Notes under the pieces: model-generated
The model's database searches: none
Told to the model about the DNA's origin: nothing
The model's input: only the letters and a program-made list of their open reading frames with translations
Part shown: piece after piece, positions 1-11,925 of the stretch
How positions within the stretch are numbered: position 1 is the stretch's first letter
Layout of the letters: every line of letters begins with the position of its first letter
Origin: Robiginitomaculum sp.
Lineage (GTDB): Bacteria; Pseudomonadota; Alphaproteobacteria; Caulobacterales; Maricaulaceae
Length of the DNA: 35,660 nucleotides
NCBI GenBank assembly: GCA_015485155.1
Contig: WFUF01000011.1
Span: 1 to 35,660 of the forward strand
Direction: 5' to 3'
Translations under genes and position numbers: made by a program

Positions 1-2297
<2,297 letters not shown>

Positions 2298-2336
2298 CAG
2301 CAATGTTCATAAGCAGTGAATGTATCGAACTTTTTG

Positions 2337-2436
2337 GTCCTATCGCCTATCGGCTACTTGAGGACTTTTTATCTGTCCTATCGCCTATCGGCTACTTGAG
2401 GACGGGTTGCGTCCTATCGCTTCGCTACTTGAGGAC
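2337..2436 (-). repeat. Three tandem hairpin repeats in the 16S-23S spacer
   Basis: Three direct repeats lie at 2337-2365, 2375-2403 and 2411-2436. The first two are identical 29-mers. The third is a 26-nt variant with an altered middle. Each begins GTCCT and ends AGGAC, so each can form its own small hairpin, and the third has a GCGAAGC-type inner stem. The gaps between them are only 9 and 7 nt. They sit about 40 nt before the 23S 5' end in the primary transcript. A role in processing or termination/antitermination is possible but not demonstrated. Confidence 0.85.
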
Positions 2437-2740
2437 GAACGCCTCAAACAGACACAAGCAATAACACAAAAGTTCAATCAAACACCAGCTCTTAAACATC
2501 GCGCCAGATACCCGGCACACTGATAATGCACCGGGATTATAGATGTGTTTCTGATCTGCTCGTTTAAGGGGACGCATCTATGACCATAATTGGAGCAGTC
2601 ATAAGCACGCCGAACAGATCCTCCTTTACAATGTCAAAACGTGAACTGCCAAAGCAGACACGAATTCGGATCTCTAACGTTTAACGATCATAAAATCACA
2701 GCGGCAAACAGTCCTTGAAATAGCAGAGCGCCAGGAAAAA
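2437..2740. other. Spacer between tRNA-Ala and the 23S leader repeats
   Basis: About 300 nt of transcribed spacer with no tRNA or convincing gene. Open frames overlapping the tRNA-Ala end here are not protein-like. One half of the 23S processing stem should lie in the leader, but its partner is beyond the window edge and cannot be checked. Confidence 0.7.
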
Positions 2741-2816
2741 TGGTGGAGCCAGACGGGTTCGAACCGACGACCCCCTGCTTGCAAAGCAGGTGCTCTCCCA
2801 ACTGAGCTATGGCCCC
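2741..2816 (-). tRNA. tRNA-Ala (anticodon TGC)
   Basis: A 76-nt cloverleaf read on the minus strand. It has a GGGGCCA/TGGCTCC acceptor stem, the GGTTCGAACC T-arm, anticodon TGC (complement at 2781-2783) and an encoded 3' CCA (complement at 2741-2743). It is the second of the two spacer tRNAs of the rRNA operon, nearest the 23S gene, as usual in alphaproteobacteria. Confidence 0.98.
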
Positions 2817-2906
2817 TATTAGAAACACCAACAACGCCCCTTGAACATAACCCAAGCAAAACGTCCTCAAGCAGCAAGCCTTAGCGTTGCGTCAGGACAG
2901 GCAAGA

Positions 2907-2983
<77 letters not shown>

Positions 2984-3076
2984 GACTGCGCTGTGAAATG
3001 CAGATTGCAAGGCCTATTACGCACCAGACAACCTATCAATGATCGTTATATCCCTCACCTTGGAGGAATGTAACGC

Positions 3077-3109
3077 TGGAAAGAGAAACGAAGACAGCGA
3101 CGATCCGCT
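3077..3109 (-). other. 3' strand of the 16S rRNA processing stem
   Basis: This stretch is an imperfect inverted copy of 4858-4890 in the 16S leader. The first 14 nt (3077-3090) are perfectly complementary to 4877-4890, and the rest pairs with a few mismatches. In the primary transcript the two would close a long helix around the 16S rRNA. Such stalks are the classic RNase III target in rRNA maturation. Confidence 0.85.
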
Positions 3110-3121
3110 AGAGTTCGGTGT

Positions 3122-3138
3122 CATGAGGAAACCTCATG
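3122..3138 (-). other. Small perfect hairpin in the 16S-tRNA spacer
   Basis: A 7-bp perfect inverted repeat (CATGAGG and CCTCATG) with an AAA loop lies between the 16S 3' end and tRNA-Ile, next to the processing stem. It has no T-tract, so it is unlikely to be a terminator. Confidence 0.6.
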
Positions 3139-3210
3139 CACCATTTATGTCAATGAAAGGGTGTTTGTTAATTACATCCTAGAATGTAGCTAGATCAAAA
3201 ACCCATCCTT

Positions 3211-4686
<1,476 letters not shown>

Positions 4687-4857
4687 TTGATCCGACTATA
4701 TAATTCCAATCCATCTACCGGATCAGAATACGCAAAGCATATTTCTCAAATTTAACGGGAACCGCTGCTTCATATGACAAGTCATATAAATAGCGATTTC
4801 GTCAAAAAAGAAACGACATTGCAGTCGAAGCTTCAAACGTACTTATTGCTAAGTACC

Positions 4858-4890
4858 GCCAGATCCTCGCTGCCTGCGTTTCTCTTTCCA
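4858..4890 (-). other. 5' strand of the 16S rRNA processing stem
   Basis: This leader segment is complementary to 3077-3109 in the spacer behind 16S. It is the upstream half of the stalk that brackets the 16S rRNA in the precursor, and it lies directly downstream of the boxA motif. Confidence 0.85.
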
Positions 4891-4901
4891 TTTTCCAACG
4901 A

Positions 4902-4912
4902 TGTCAAAGAGC
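4902..4912 (-). promoter_or_regulatory. rRNA leader boxA-like antitermination site
   Basis: On the minus strand this reads GCTCTTTGACA, close to the E. coli boxA TGCTCTTTAACA. It lies in the 16S leader between promoter and gene, where NusB/NusE-dependent antitermination is assembled. The same 11-mer recurs at 14657-14667 outside any rRNA operon. Confidence 0.75.
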
Positions 4913-4989
4913 CGAAAACACTCGAGTTTCCCCGAATATTCCCCCCGAAACTACTGCCGGTAAAGGCCGCTGCTTCGAGTAGGAGGCGC

Positions 4990-5018
4990 TGTATAAGCGC
5001 CGCCGTATCACCTGTCAA
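4990..5018 (-). promoter_or_regulatory. rRNA operon promoter, proximal (P2)
   Basis: On the minus strand, -35 TTGACA (complement 5013-5018) and -10 TATACA (complement 4990-4995) are separated by exactly 17 bp. This is a near-consensus sigma70 promoter about 300 nt before the 16S gene and upstream of boxA, pointing into the operon. Confidence 0.85.
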
Positions 5019-5138
5019 ACGCTATTTTCAGTTTTTTTCAGTTGCAGCAAAAAGACTTTTGCAAGAGCCGAAAAATCCCCGCGAAGCTGGCCGAAACCGG
5101 CTTTCGTAAAGACTCACCTAAATAACGCTAGGGCCGGA

Positions 5139-5167
5139 ATTATACTCCAACTGTTTTTTTCGTGCAA
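5139..5167 (-). promoter_or_regulatory. rRNA operon promoter, distal (P1)
   Basis: On the minus strand, -35 TTGCAC (complement 5162-5167) and a perfect -10 TATAAT (complement 5139-5144) lie 17 bp apart. It is about 150 bp upstream of P2, giving the tandem arrangement typical of strongly expressed rRNA operons. An A/T-rich run lies upstream at 5168-5200. Confidence 0.8.
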
Positions 5168-5481
5168 GAGAAGAATTCTTCTCAACGTAAAAAACCGTCA
5201 TCCCGACCGGGTGGGCAGCTTGTAGATAAGATTCGGCTACAGCACAAGCGATTTTTCAGCTATTAACGAAAAAAAATAACTGCCCAGGTAAAAGCCTGAA
5301 AAAAACCAAAACACAGCACAAAAACAATATGTAAGAGCCATGCAGTAAAAATGGCCTTGAACGTGGAAACAGCCAAGGCGGATATTGCAAGCAAATGACC
5401 TACCGCCAAGGCTCAAGCCTGTTCGTTCAAATAACTTGTCTGGACTCAAATCAGGCGATTGAACCAGATCAAAGCTCCGCC
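5168..5481. other. Non-coding gap between typA and the rRNA promoters
   Basis: About 310 bp between the typA stop and the rRNA promoter region. A 70-codon open frame runs through it on the minus strand, but its product is cysteine- and phenylalanine-rich with no recognisable family, and it has no convincing ribosome site. T-runs on the minus strand after typA might help termination, but no clear stem precedes them. Confidence 0.5.
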
Positions 5482-7347
5482 TTAATGCTCCGCCTCAGCC
5501 TTTTTGGCCCGTTTGCGTAAATGCTCTTCGCGTTCAATTTTGCGCAACCGAATGGAATCGGGCGTAACTTCAACCAATTCATCATCATTGATATAGGCAA
5601 TAGCCTGCTCAAGGCTCAGGATTTTAGGCGGAGTAAGACGCACTGCCTCATCCTTGCCCGAGGCGCGCATATTGGTTAACTGCTTGGCCTTCAACGGGTT
5701 TACCACCAGATCATCGGGCTTGGAGTTTTCACCTATAATCATGCCTTTATAGACCTTGGTTCCCGGAGATATCAACATAGGCCCCCGCGACTCAAGGTTC
5801 CAAAGCGCAAATGCCACGGCTACGCCATCACCATTGGAAATCAACACTCCGTTTCTTCTGCCCTCAATCGCGCCCTTGTGCGCAGCGTGCTTAAGATAAA
5901 TCCGGTTCATAATACCAGAGCCACGGGTGTCGGTCATGAACTCACCATGATAGCCGATCAAGGCTCGCGCCGGCACATGCATTACCAGCCGGGTTTTGCC
6001 GCCACCAGAAGGCTTCATTTCTACCAGATCGGCTTTTTTACGGGTTAACTTCTCGATCACAGCGCCAGTGAATTCATCATCCACATCAATGGTAACTTCT
6101 TCTATTGGCTCAAGCACATTGCCATCATCGTCCCGTGTGGTGACCACTTTGGGGCGGGACACGGCCAGTTCAAACCCTTCACGGCGCATGTTTTCGATCA
6201 AAACGCCCAATTGCAGCTCACCGCGCCCGGCAACCTCAAATGCGTCCCTTTTTTCACTTTCAGTAACGGTTATGGCAACATCGCCTTCGGCCTGACGGTA
6301 AAGACGCTCACGAATAACCCTGGACTGCACCTTGGAACCTTCACGCCCGGCCAGCGGGCTGTCATTAGGTGCCAGCGTAATAGATAGGGTTGGCGGATCA
6401 ATTGGCTGTGAAGGCAAGGCCTCAGAAACCACAGGCTCACACAATGTGTCAGCAACTGAGGCTTTGGCAAAGCCGGCCAGAGCCACAATATCCCCCGGAA
6501 GCGCCTCTTCCACCGGCTGACGATGCAGACCGCGAAATGCCAAAACCTTGGAAATACGCACCCGCTCAATCTCCGAACCATCATTAGATAGCGCCTTTAG
6601 GGTCATCCCGGGACGGACAATTCCTGAGACTATGCGCCCGGTTAAAATTCTACCTAAAAACGGATCTGCCTCCAAGGTGGTTGCCAACATGCAAAACGGA
6701 TCGTCCTTGGCGCAAGATGGCATTGGCGGCAAGGGTGTGTGCTTCACCACTGCCCTGAATAATGGTTCCAGATCCTTGCGCTCTCCATCAAGCTCTTCTG
6801 ATGCCCAGCCATCGCGACCCGAAGCATAAAGCACGGGAAAATCCAATTGCTCATCGCTGGCGCCAAGAGCTGCAAACAAATCAAATGCAGCATCAAGCGC
6901 AGCATCAGAATCGGCGCTTGGCCTATCTACCTTGTTCAAGACAACAATCGGCTTCAAGCCCAGCGCCAGAGCCTTGGACAGCACAAATTTGGTTTGTGGC
7001 ATTGGCCCCTCGGCTGCATCTACCAGTAACAGGCAACCATCAACCATCGATAATATACGTTCAACCTCACCACCAAAGTCTGCATGACCTGGAGTGTCTA
7101 CAATATTGATCCGTACCGGTGTTTCAGCTTTCTCCCACAATACAGAAGTGCATTTGGCCAAAATTGTAATACCTCGCTCGCGCTCAATATCATTGCTGTC
7201 CATCGCCCGTTCATCCATTGCAGTATGGGCCTGTACCGCGCCAGACTGGCGCAGCATTTCATCAACCAGCGTGGTCTTGCCATGGTCAACGTGGGCAATG
7301 ATTGCAATATTACGTAAGGTCGGGGTGTGGGGAGTTTGCTGTGTCAT
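5482..7347 (-). CDS. typA: Ribosome-associated GTPase TypA/BipA
   Basis: A 621-residue translational GTPase of usual family length. The N-terminal G domain shows the P-loop AHVDHGKTT (about residues 18-26), the switch region ending in RGITI, DTPGH (G3) and NKVD (G4). EF-G-like domains and the BipA-specific C-terminal domain follow. BipA binds the 70S ribosome and assists 50S assembly and growth under stress or cold. The ATG at 7345-7347 fits the family N-terminus, which starts just before LRNIAIIAHVDHG. It lies 57 bp behind the antiporter gene on the same strand and could be cotranscribed with it. Confidence 0.97.
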   Translation of the reverse strand: MTQQTPHTPTLRNIAIIAHVDHGKTTLVDEMLRQSGAVQAHTAMDERAMDSNDIERERGITILAKCTSVLWEKAETPVRINIVDTPGHADFGGEVERILSMVDGCLLLVDAAEGPMPQTKFVLSKALALGLKPIVVLNKVDRPSADSDAALDAAFDLFAALGASDEQLDFPVLYASGRDGWASEELDGERKDLEPLFRAVVKHTPLPPMPSCAKDDPFCMLATTLEADPFLGRILTGRIVSGIVRPGMTLKALSNDGSEIERVRISKVLAFRGLHRQPVEEALPGDIVALAGFAKASVADTLCEPVVSEALPSQPIDPPTLSITLAPNDSPLAGREGSKVQSRVIRERLYRQAEGDVAITVTESEKRDAFEVAGRGELQLGVLIENMRREGFELAVSRPKVVTTRDDDGNVLEPIEEVTIDVDDEFTGAVIEKLTRKKADLVEMKPSGGGKTRLVMHVPARALIGYHGEFMTDTRGSGIMNRIYLKHAAHKGAIEGRRNGVLISNGDGVAVAFALWNLESRGPMLISPGTKVYKGMIIGENSKPDDLVVNPLKAKQLTNMRASGKDEAVRLTPPKILSLEQAIAYINDDELVEVTPDSIRLRKIEREEHLRKRAKKAEAEH

Positions 7348-7403
7348 GGCGGGCTCTGTAAACGGTTTGCGCCCAAAGGCAAGAGATTTAGGGCAGGGAT
7401 ATA

Positions 7404-9119
7404 CTATTTACCGCCAATAATTTCATCCAGCTTTGCATATTCATCCTGCCGGTATTCATCAATCAGGCTGGTGATTTCATCGGGACAAAGATCCATTGCT
7501 TGCAGGGCAATGCCACCTAATTGCAGGCTCGACTCTGCGGCTTCATAAACCGCAGCATTGGCTCCTGCTTCTTCTAGCAAGTGTAACTGCTTTCGATCAC
7601 GGGCCCGGACAAATATCGGTAAATCAGCATATTGTCCCCTTAGGGATTTTACCGCATGGCGGGCTGAGACTGTATCATCTATTGTAATAATAACCATTTT
7701 AGCCCGGGCCACGCCAGCCGCTTCCATAACGTGAATACCGGCAGCATCACCATAATATACCGGCAGCCCCCGATCCCGGCATTTGCGCACACGTTTCTGA
7801 TCCAGATCAAGAGCCACATAGGAAATTCCGGCTTGTGACAATACATTTGCAATTGTTTGCCCGACCCGGCCGAATCCTGCGATCAGAACATGATCCTTAC
7901 CCGGCTGAATATCAATTTGCGAACTGCTGGCGCCATCGGAAAACCGTTTTGAAATAGCCGTGGACAGAAACTTGCCAAGATAAAACAGGCCCGGCGTGGC
8001 AATCATGCTAATGGCAATTACTGCCATAAGTATCTGTACTGTATTTTGCAAAAACAATCCGGCACCAAAGGCAGCACCAAATATCACAAAGCCAAACTCA
8101 CCTCCTTGTGCAAGTGCCAGCCCACTACGCAAAGCCACAGCAAACGGTGTTCCAGTGATCCGGCACAACAAGGTGATGACCACAGCCTTGCCAATTATCA
8201 AGGCTGCCACAATTGACATAATTATGAGTAAATTCCCGGCGATAAAGCCAATATCTATTGCCATGCCTATAGTGATGAAGAACAGGCCCAGCAAAATACC
8301 GCGAAACGGCTTGATATCGGCTTTGATCTGGTGCCGGTACTCGGTTTCACCCAGCAACAGCCCGGCCAGCAATGCCCCAAGCTCCATTGAAAGACCGGCC
8401 AGTGACATTACCCATGCCATGCCAAGCACAGTCAATAATGTGGCCGATACGAACAACTCCACGCTGCGCGTTCGGGCAATCATATGATAAAGCGGTCGCA
8501 ATAAAAACCGCCCAAAGGCAATTACAACTAAAAATGCGACCCCACCCTTTAGTGCTGCCATAGTAAAAGTTTCCACCAAGGACGTATCAGGAGCACCGGC
8601 CAGGGTAACAAAAATTAAAATTGGAACTACCGCCAGATCCTGTAATAACAGGATTGAAAATGTGGTCAGACCAAACCGGCTGGCTCTTTCGCCACGCTCA
8701 TCAAGTAATTGCAGCACAAAAGCAGTAGATGACAAGGCCAGCCCACCACCAATTATCAGCGCAGAAGTAATACCCTGCCCGAAAAACGCCGCAGTGGCAG
8801 CAATCATTATCCCGCTAATGATAACCTGTGCGGAACCAAGGCCGAAAACCTTGCCGCCCAAGGCCCGCAGGCGCCGAAATGACAGCTCCAGGCCGATCAT
8901 GAACAGCAAGAACACAACACCAAACGAGGCCAGAGTTTGCGCCGCGCTCGTATCTCCTATCAATTTCAGCCCATAGGGGCCGATAATCATTCCCGCCGCC
9001 AGATAACCCAAAATCGGGCTGAGCTTAAAGCGCTGAAACACCGGAACAATCACAATCATTGCTGTTAGAAAAATCAAAACATCAAACAAATATTCGGATT
9101 GATGCACGCCGGGCCTCAT
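7404..9119 (-). CDS. CPA2-family monovalent cation:proton antiporter with RCK domain (KefB/KefC-like)
   Basis: 571 residues. The first 390 or so are very hydrophobic (about 12-13 membrane spans) and form a Na+/H+-exchanger domain of the CPA2 family, with the QD pair at 160-161 that is conserved in KefC-like proteins. A cytosolic RCK/TrkA-N nucleotide-binding domain follows from about 409, with the Rossmann motif GFGRVGQ (415-421). KefB/KefC are glutathione-gated K+/H+ efflux systems, while YbaL-type relatives are less defined, so the ion and ligand are not assigned. The protein should sit in the inner membrane. No KefF/KefG-type ancillary gene is adjacent. The ATG at 9117-9119 is the natural start. 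Confidence 0.93.
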   Translation of the reverse strand: MRPGVHQSEYLFDVLIFLTAMIVIVPVFQRFKLSPILGYLAAGMIIGPYGLKLIGDTSAAQTLASFGVVFLLFMIGLELSFRRLRALGGKVFGLGSAQVIISGIMIAATAAFFGQGITSALIIGGGLALSSTAFVLQLLDERGERASRFGLTTFSILLLQDLAVVPILIFVTLAGAPDTSLVETFTMAALKGGVAFLVVIAFGRFLLRPLYHMIARTRSVELFVSATLLTVLGMAWVMSLAGLSMELGALLAGLLLGETEYRHQIKADIKPFRGILLGLFFITIGMAIDIGFIAGNLLIIMSIVAALIIGKAVVITLLCRITGTPFAVALRSGLALAQGGEFGFVIFGAAFGAGLFLQNTVQILMAVIAISMIATPGLFYLGKFLSTAISKRFSDGASSSQIDIQPGKDHVLIAGFGRVGQTIANVLSQAGISYVALDLDQKRVRKCRDRGLPVYYGDAAGIHVMEAAGVARAKMVIITIDDTVSARHAVKSLRGQYADLPIFVRARDRKQLHLLEEAGANAAVYEAAESSLQLGGIALQAMDLCPDEITSLIDEYRQDEYAKLDEIIGGK

Positions 9120-9362
9120 AAATTATCTGCAGATTCAATAACAGTAATAAGTGCATGACCTGATAATCAGCAAAAGACAAGTCAGACCAAGATAAAACAA
9201 ATGCCCCCGATCGTCCGTTCCATCAGACCAAATCTGGCATCAGCAAGTTCAACCGGCACAATGCCCATTCACAATCGTGAACACGTCCACTTCATTTTTG
9301 GCTTTTGTTTATGGCACGGCTTGTTATGGTGTTTTTATTGAAAACAGATCGGGAGTGGGGGC

Positions 9363-10661
9363 ATGGACAGTAAATTGATTGCGGCAGTATTTGGATTGAC
9401 CCTGTTGTGGGGAGCTCCTGCACAAGCAGATACAGAGAGCAAATATCTGGAAGACCTGTACAAGCACTTCCACCAAAACCCGGAGCTTTCCCTGCAAGAA
9501 GTTGAAACGGCCAAACGCATGAAAGCCGAGCTTGAAGTAGCAGGCTTTCAGGTAACATCAGGCATTGGTGGCACCGGGCTGGTGGCGATTATGAAGAACG
9601 GCGATGGGCCAACCTTGATGCTGCGCGCCGATATGGACGCCCTGCCCTTAAAAGAGCAAACCGGATTGCCATATGCCAGCTCCGCCAAAGGGGTGAACCA
9701 GATGGGACAGGAGGTCTCGATAATGCATGCCTGCGGCCATGACATTCATATGACGTCCCTGGTTGGAACAGCGCGCAATCTGGCCCGGCAGAAAGATAAA
9801 TGGTCTGGAACCTTGATGCTGATTGCACAACCAGCCGAGGAAGTGGGAAAAGGCGCCAAAGCCATGCTTGCCGACGGGCTTTTTGAGCGCTTCGCTCAGC
9901 CCGACTTCAATATTGCCCTGCATGTAAACGCCTCATTGCCCGCAGGCGTTGTGGGTTATACCTCAGGTTATGCCCTGGCCAATGTGGACAGTGTTGACAT
10001 AAAGGTTCACGGTATTGGTGGTCACGGAGCCTACCCGCACACCACCAAGGACCCGGTAGTTCTGGCGGCCTATATTGTAACTGCCTTACAGACTCTGGTC
10101 AGCCGGGAATTGTCTCCACTGGATCCGGCAGTAGTAACTGTTGGCTCCATACATGGCGGCTCCAAGCACAATATTATTTCTGATAATGTGCACTTGCAAC
10201 TTACCGTTCGTTCCTATTCCGATGAAACCCGGGCCAAATTGCTGGCTGGCATTGAGCGCATTGCCGAAGGACAGGCTCAGGCATTTGGCTTGCCCAGAGA
10301 CAAATGGCCGGAAATTGAAATAAAGGACGAGTTCACCCCTTCCACCTATAATAACCCGGCACTTAATCAGCGTGTGGTGTCCGCATTAAGCGCAGCTCTT
10401 GGCGACAAGCAGGTGATTAAAATGGAACCGGTAATGGGCGGAGAGGACTTTGGCCGTTATGGTCGCACCTCGGCCAATATTCCCGGCGTAATTTACTGGT
10501 TGGGCGCGGTAGAGCCGGAAAAATACGAAGCCGCCAAAAAACAGGGCACGTCCCTGCCATCCCTGCATTCGCCATTTTTTGCCCCAAACCGGGTAAAAAC
10601 CATCGAAACCGGAGTTGCCAGCATGAGCGCAATCGCACTTGATCTGCTGGCCAGCGAATGA
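9363..10661 (+). CDS. Exported M20D-family amidohydrolase (hippurate/N-acyl-amino-acid hydrolase type)
   Basis: 432 residues with an N-terminal signal peptide, predicted cleavage near APAQA/DTE (about residue 22), so probably periplasmic. Metal-binding motifs of the M20D clan are visible: RADMDALP (88-95), MHACGHD (121-127, with Cys124 and His126), QPAEE (156-160), a GGHGAYPH block in the dimerisation region, and a C-terminal LHSP. The family cleaves N-acyl or amide bonds of amino acids, but the substrate is not predictable. A GGGAG ribosome site lies 8 nt before the ATG. Its stop overlaps the start of the Rid-family gene by 4 nt, showing translational coupling. Confidence 0.93.
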   Translation: MDSKLIAAVFGLTLLWGAPAQADTESKYLEDLYKHFHQNPELSLQEVETAKRMKAELEVAGFQVTSGIGGTGLVAIMKNGDGPTLMLRADMDALPLKEQTGLPYASSAKGVNQMGQEVSIMHACGHDIHMTSLVGTARNLARQKDKWSGTLMLIAQPAEEVGKGAKAMLADGLFERFAQPDFNIALHVNASLPAGVVGYTSGYALANVDSVDIKVHGIGGHGAYPHTTKDPVVLAAYIVTALQTLVSRELSPLDPAVVTVGSIHGGSKHNIISDNVHLQLTVRSYSDETRAKLLAGIERIAEGQAQAFGLPRDKWPEIEIKDEFTPSTYNNPALNQRVVSALSAALGDKQVIKMEPVMGGEDFGRYGRTSANIPGVIYWLGAVEPEKYEAAKKQGTSLPSLHSPFFAPNRVKTIETGVASMSAIALDLLASE

Positions 10662-11050
10662 ATACCGCCAGCCGGGTATTTTCCGGCGCACCATGGGAGA
10701 CCAGAATTGGCTATTGCCGGGCTATTCGCAACGGCCCCCATGTCTGGGTTACCGGAACGGCTCCGGTTGCAGATGATGGTAGCTGTTTTGCTCCGGGAGA
10801 CCCCTATGCACAGGCCCGGCGCTGTTTTGAGCTCATTGAGCAGGCCCTTGCACAGCTTGATGTGCAAATGAGCCATGTGGTGCGCACCAGAATGTTCGTA
10901 ACAGATATCAGCATGTGGCAGGAATTTGGCAAAGCCCATCACGATTTTTTTGCCCAAAACCCGCCAACTACCAGCATGATTGGCATCAGTGCCCTTATTG
11001 ATCCTGACATGATGATAGAAATTGAGGCCGAAGCATTTGTACCAACATAG
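10658..11050 (+). CDS. Rid-family (YjgF/YER057c/UK114) protein lacking the catalytic arginine
   Basis: A 130-residue single-domain protein. The SGAPWE N-terminus, the VTGTAPV strand, VVRTRMFVTDI and the C-terminal IEIEAEAFV mark the Rid fold. RidA proper hydrolyses reactive 2-aminoacrylate with an arginine in a PAR(S/T) motif. Here the aligned segment is PPTTSMIG, with Thr in that place, so this is more likely one of the Rid subgroups without imine deaminase activity. It overlaps the upstream amidohydrolase stop (ATGA) and precedes the cyclophilin gene by 11 bp. The protein has no signal peptide although both neighbours do. Confidence 0.9.
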   Translation: MNTASRVFSGAPWETRIGYCRAIRNGPHVWVTGTAPVADDGSCFAPGDPYAQARRCFELIEQALAQLDVQMSHVVRTRMFVTDISMWQEFGKAHHDFFAQNPPTTSMIGISALIDPDMMIEIEAEAFVPT

Positions 11051-11061
11051 GAAAAGCCCTT

Positions 11062-11925
11062 ATGAGACTGATTGCCCTGCTATTGTTTTTTACAATTTTA
11101 AGCACCCCTCTGGCGGCAGAGCATGGCCCCGATCACATTAAATGGCGCGCCATTGCCCCGGAAAATTTGTTGGTTATTGATACAGATTACGGGCGCACCA
11201 TAATCGAGTTAAACCCTGAGTTTGCCCCAAACCATGTGGCACAAATCCGCAAACTGGCCAGGGTCGGGTTTTATGACGGATTGAGTTTTTATCGGGTAAT
11301 TGATGGTTTTGTAGCCCAGGCCGGGCGCGGTGAGGGCAAGGATGCACGAGCATTGCCAGAAGGCTTTGGCACTTTGCAGAATGAAAATGACCGTGCCAGC
11401 GAAGGTCTGGAATTTGTTGAGATTGTATCACCTGATTTATATGCGCCGCAGGCAGGCCATGTGAACGGGTTTGCGGCTGCTCGCGACCCCAAAACCGGGC
11501 GCACATGGCTCCAGCACTGCCCCGGCGTGATGGCCATGGCAAGAGATACTGACCCGGACAGTGGTGATGCGGAATTTTATATCGTGCTTGGCCCCGGCAC
11601 CCGATATCTGGATCGCAATCTTACCATATTTGGCCGGGTGATAGATGGCATGCAGTATATCCAGAAACTAAACCGTGGTGTACGCGCCATAAATAGCGGC
11701 GTGATTGCCGATATTGCGCGGCGCGATGTTATTCGAAAATTCCAGATTGCCGCTGATATGCCGGAAACAGAGCGCCCAGCCTATGAAGTAATGCCAACAT
11801 TATCGGGCGAATTTGAAATTTTCAAAATAAAAAAACGTATCCGCAATGAGCCCTTTTTCTATCGGCATCCGCCCGAAGTCATCGAAGCATGCACTGTAGT
11901 TGCTCCGGCACGAATGGTGAAATAA
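11062..11925 (+). CDS. Exported cyclophilin-type peptidyl-prolyl cis-trans isomerase
   Basis: 287 residues with a signal peptide (cleavage near LAA/EHG, about residue 19), so periplasmic. The cyclophilin core is seen in the FYDGLSFYRVIDGFVAQAG strand-helix region, GVMAMARD, and FYIVLGPGTRYLD followed by FGRVIDGM. It is larger than minimal cyclophilins because of inserted loops and a C-terminal extension of about 60 residues. An AGGA site precedes the ATG. As the third gene of the amidohydrolase operon it may help fold exported proteins, but a specific client is not indicated. It ends one base before the convergent metallopeptidase-like gene. Confidence 0.9.
   Translation: MRLIALLLFFTILSTPLAAEHGPDHIKWRAIAPENLLVIDTDYGRTIIELNPEFAPNHVAQIRKLARVGFYDGLSFYRVIDGFVAQAGRGEGKDARALPEGFGTLQNENDRASEGLEFVEIVSPDLYAPQAGHVNGFAAARDPKTGRTWLQHCPGVMAMARDTDPDSGDAEFYIVLGPGTRYLDRNLTIFGRVIDGMQYIQKLNRGVRAINSGVIADIARRDVIRKFQIAADMPETERPAYEVMPTLSGEFEIFKIKKRIRNEPFFYRHPPEVIEACTVVAPARMVK

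Noticed and set aside
2337-2436. Possible CRISPR array
   Set aside because: Only three units with gaps of 9 and 7 nt, far too short for spacers, and they lie in the rRNA spacer with no cas genes nearby.
4774-5109. 111-codon plus-strand frame
   Set aside because: It spans the rRNA leader, processing stem, boxA and a promoter; the product resembles no protein.
5237-5449. 70-codon minus-strand frame between typA and rRNA
   Set aside because: No ribosome site, no recognised family and odd composition; it may include a hydrophobic stretch by chance from T-runs.
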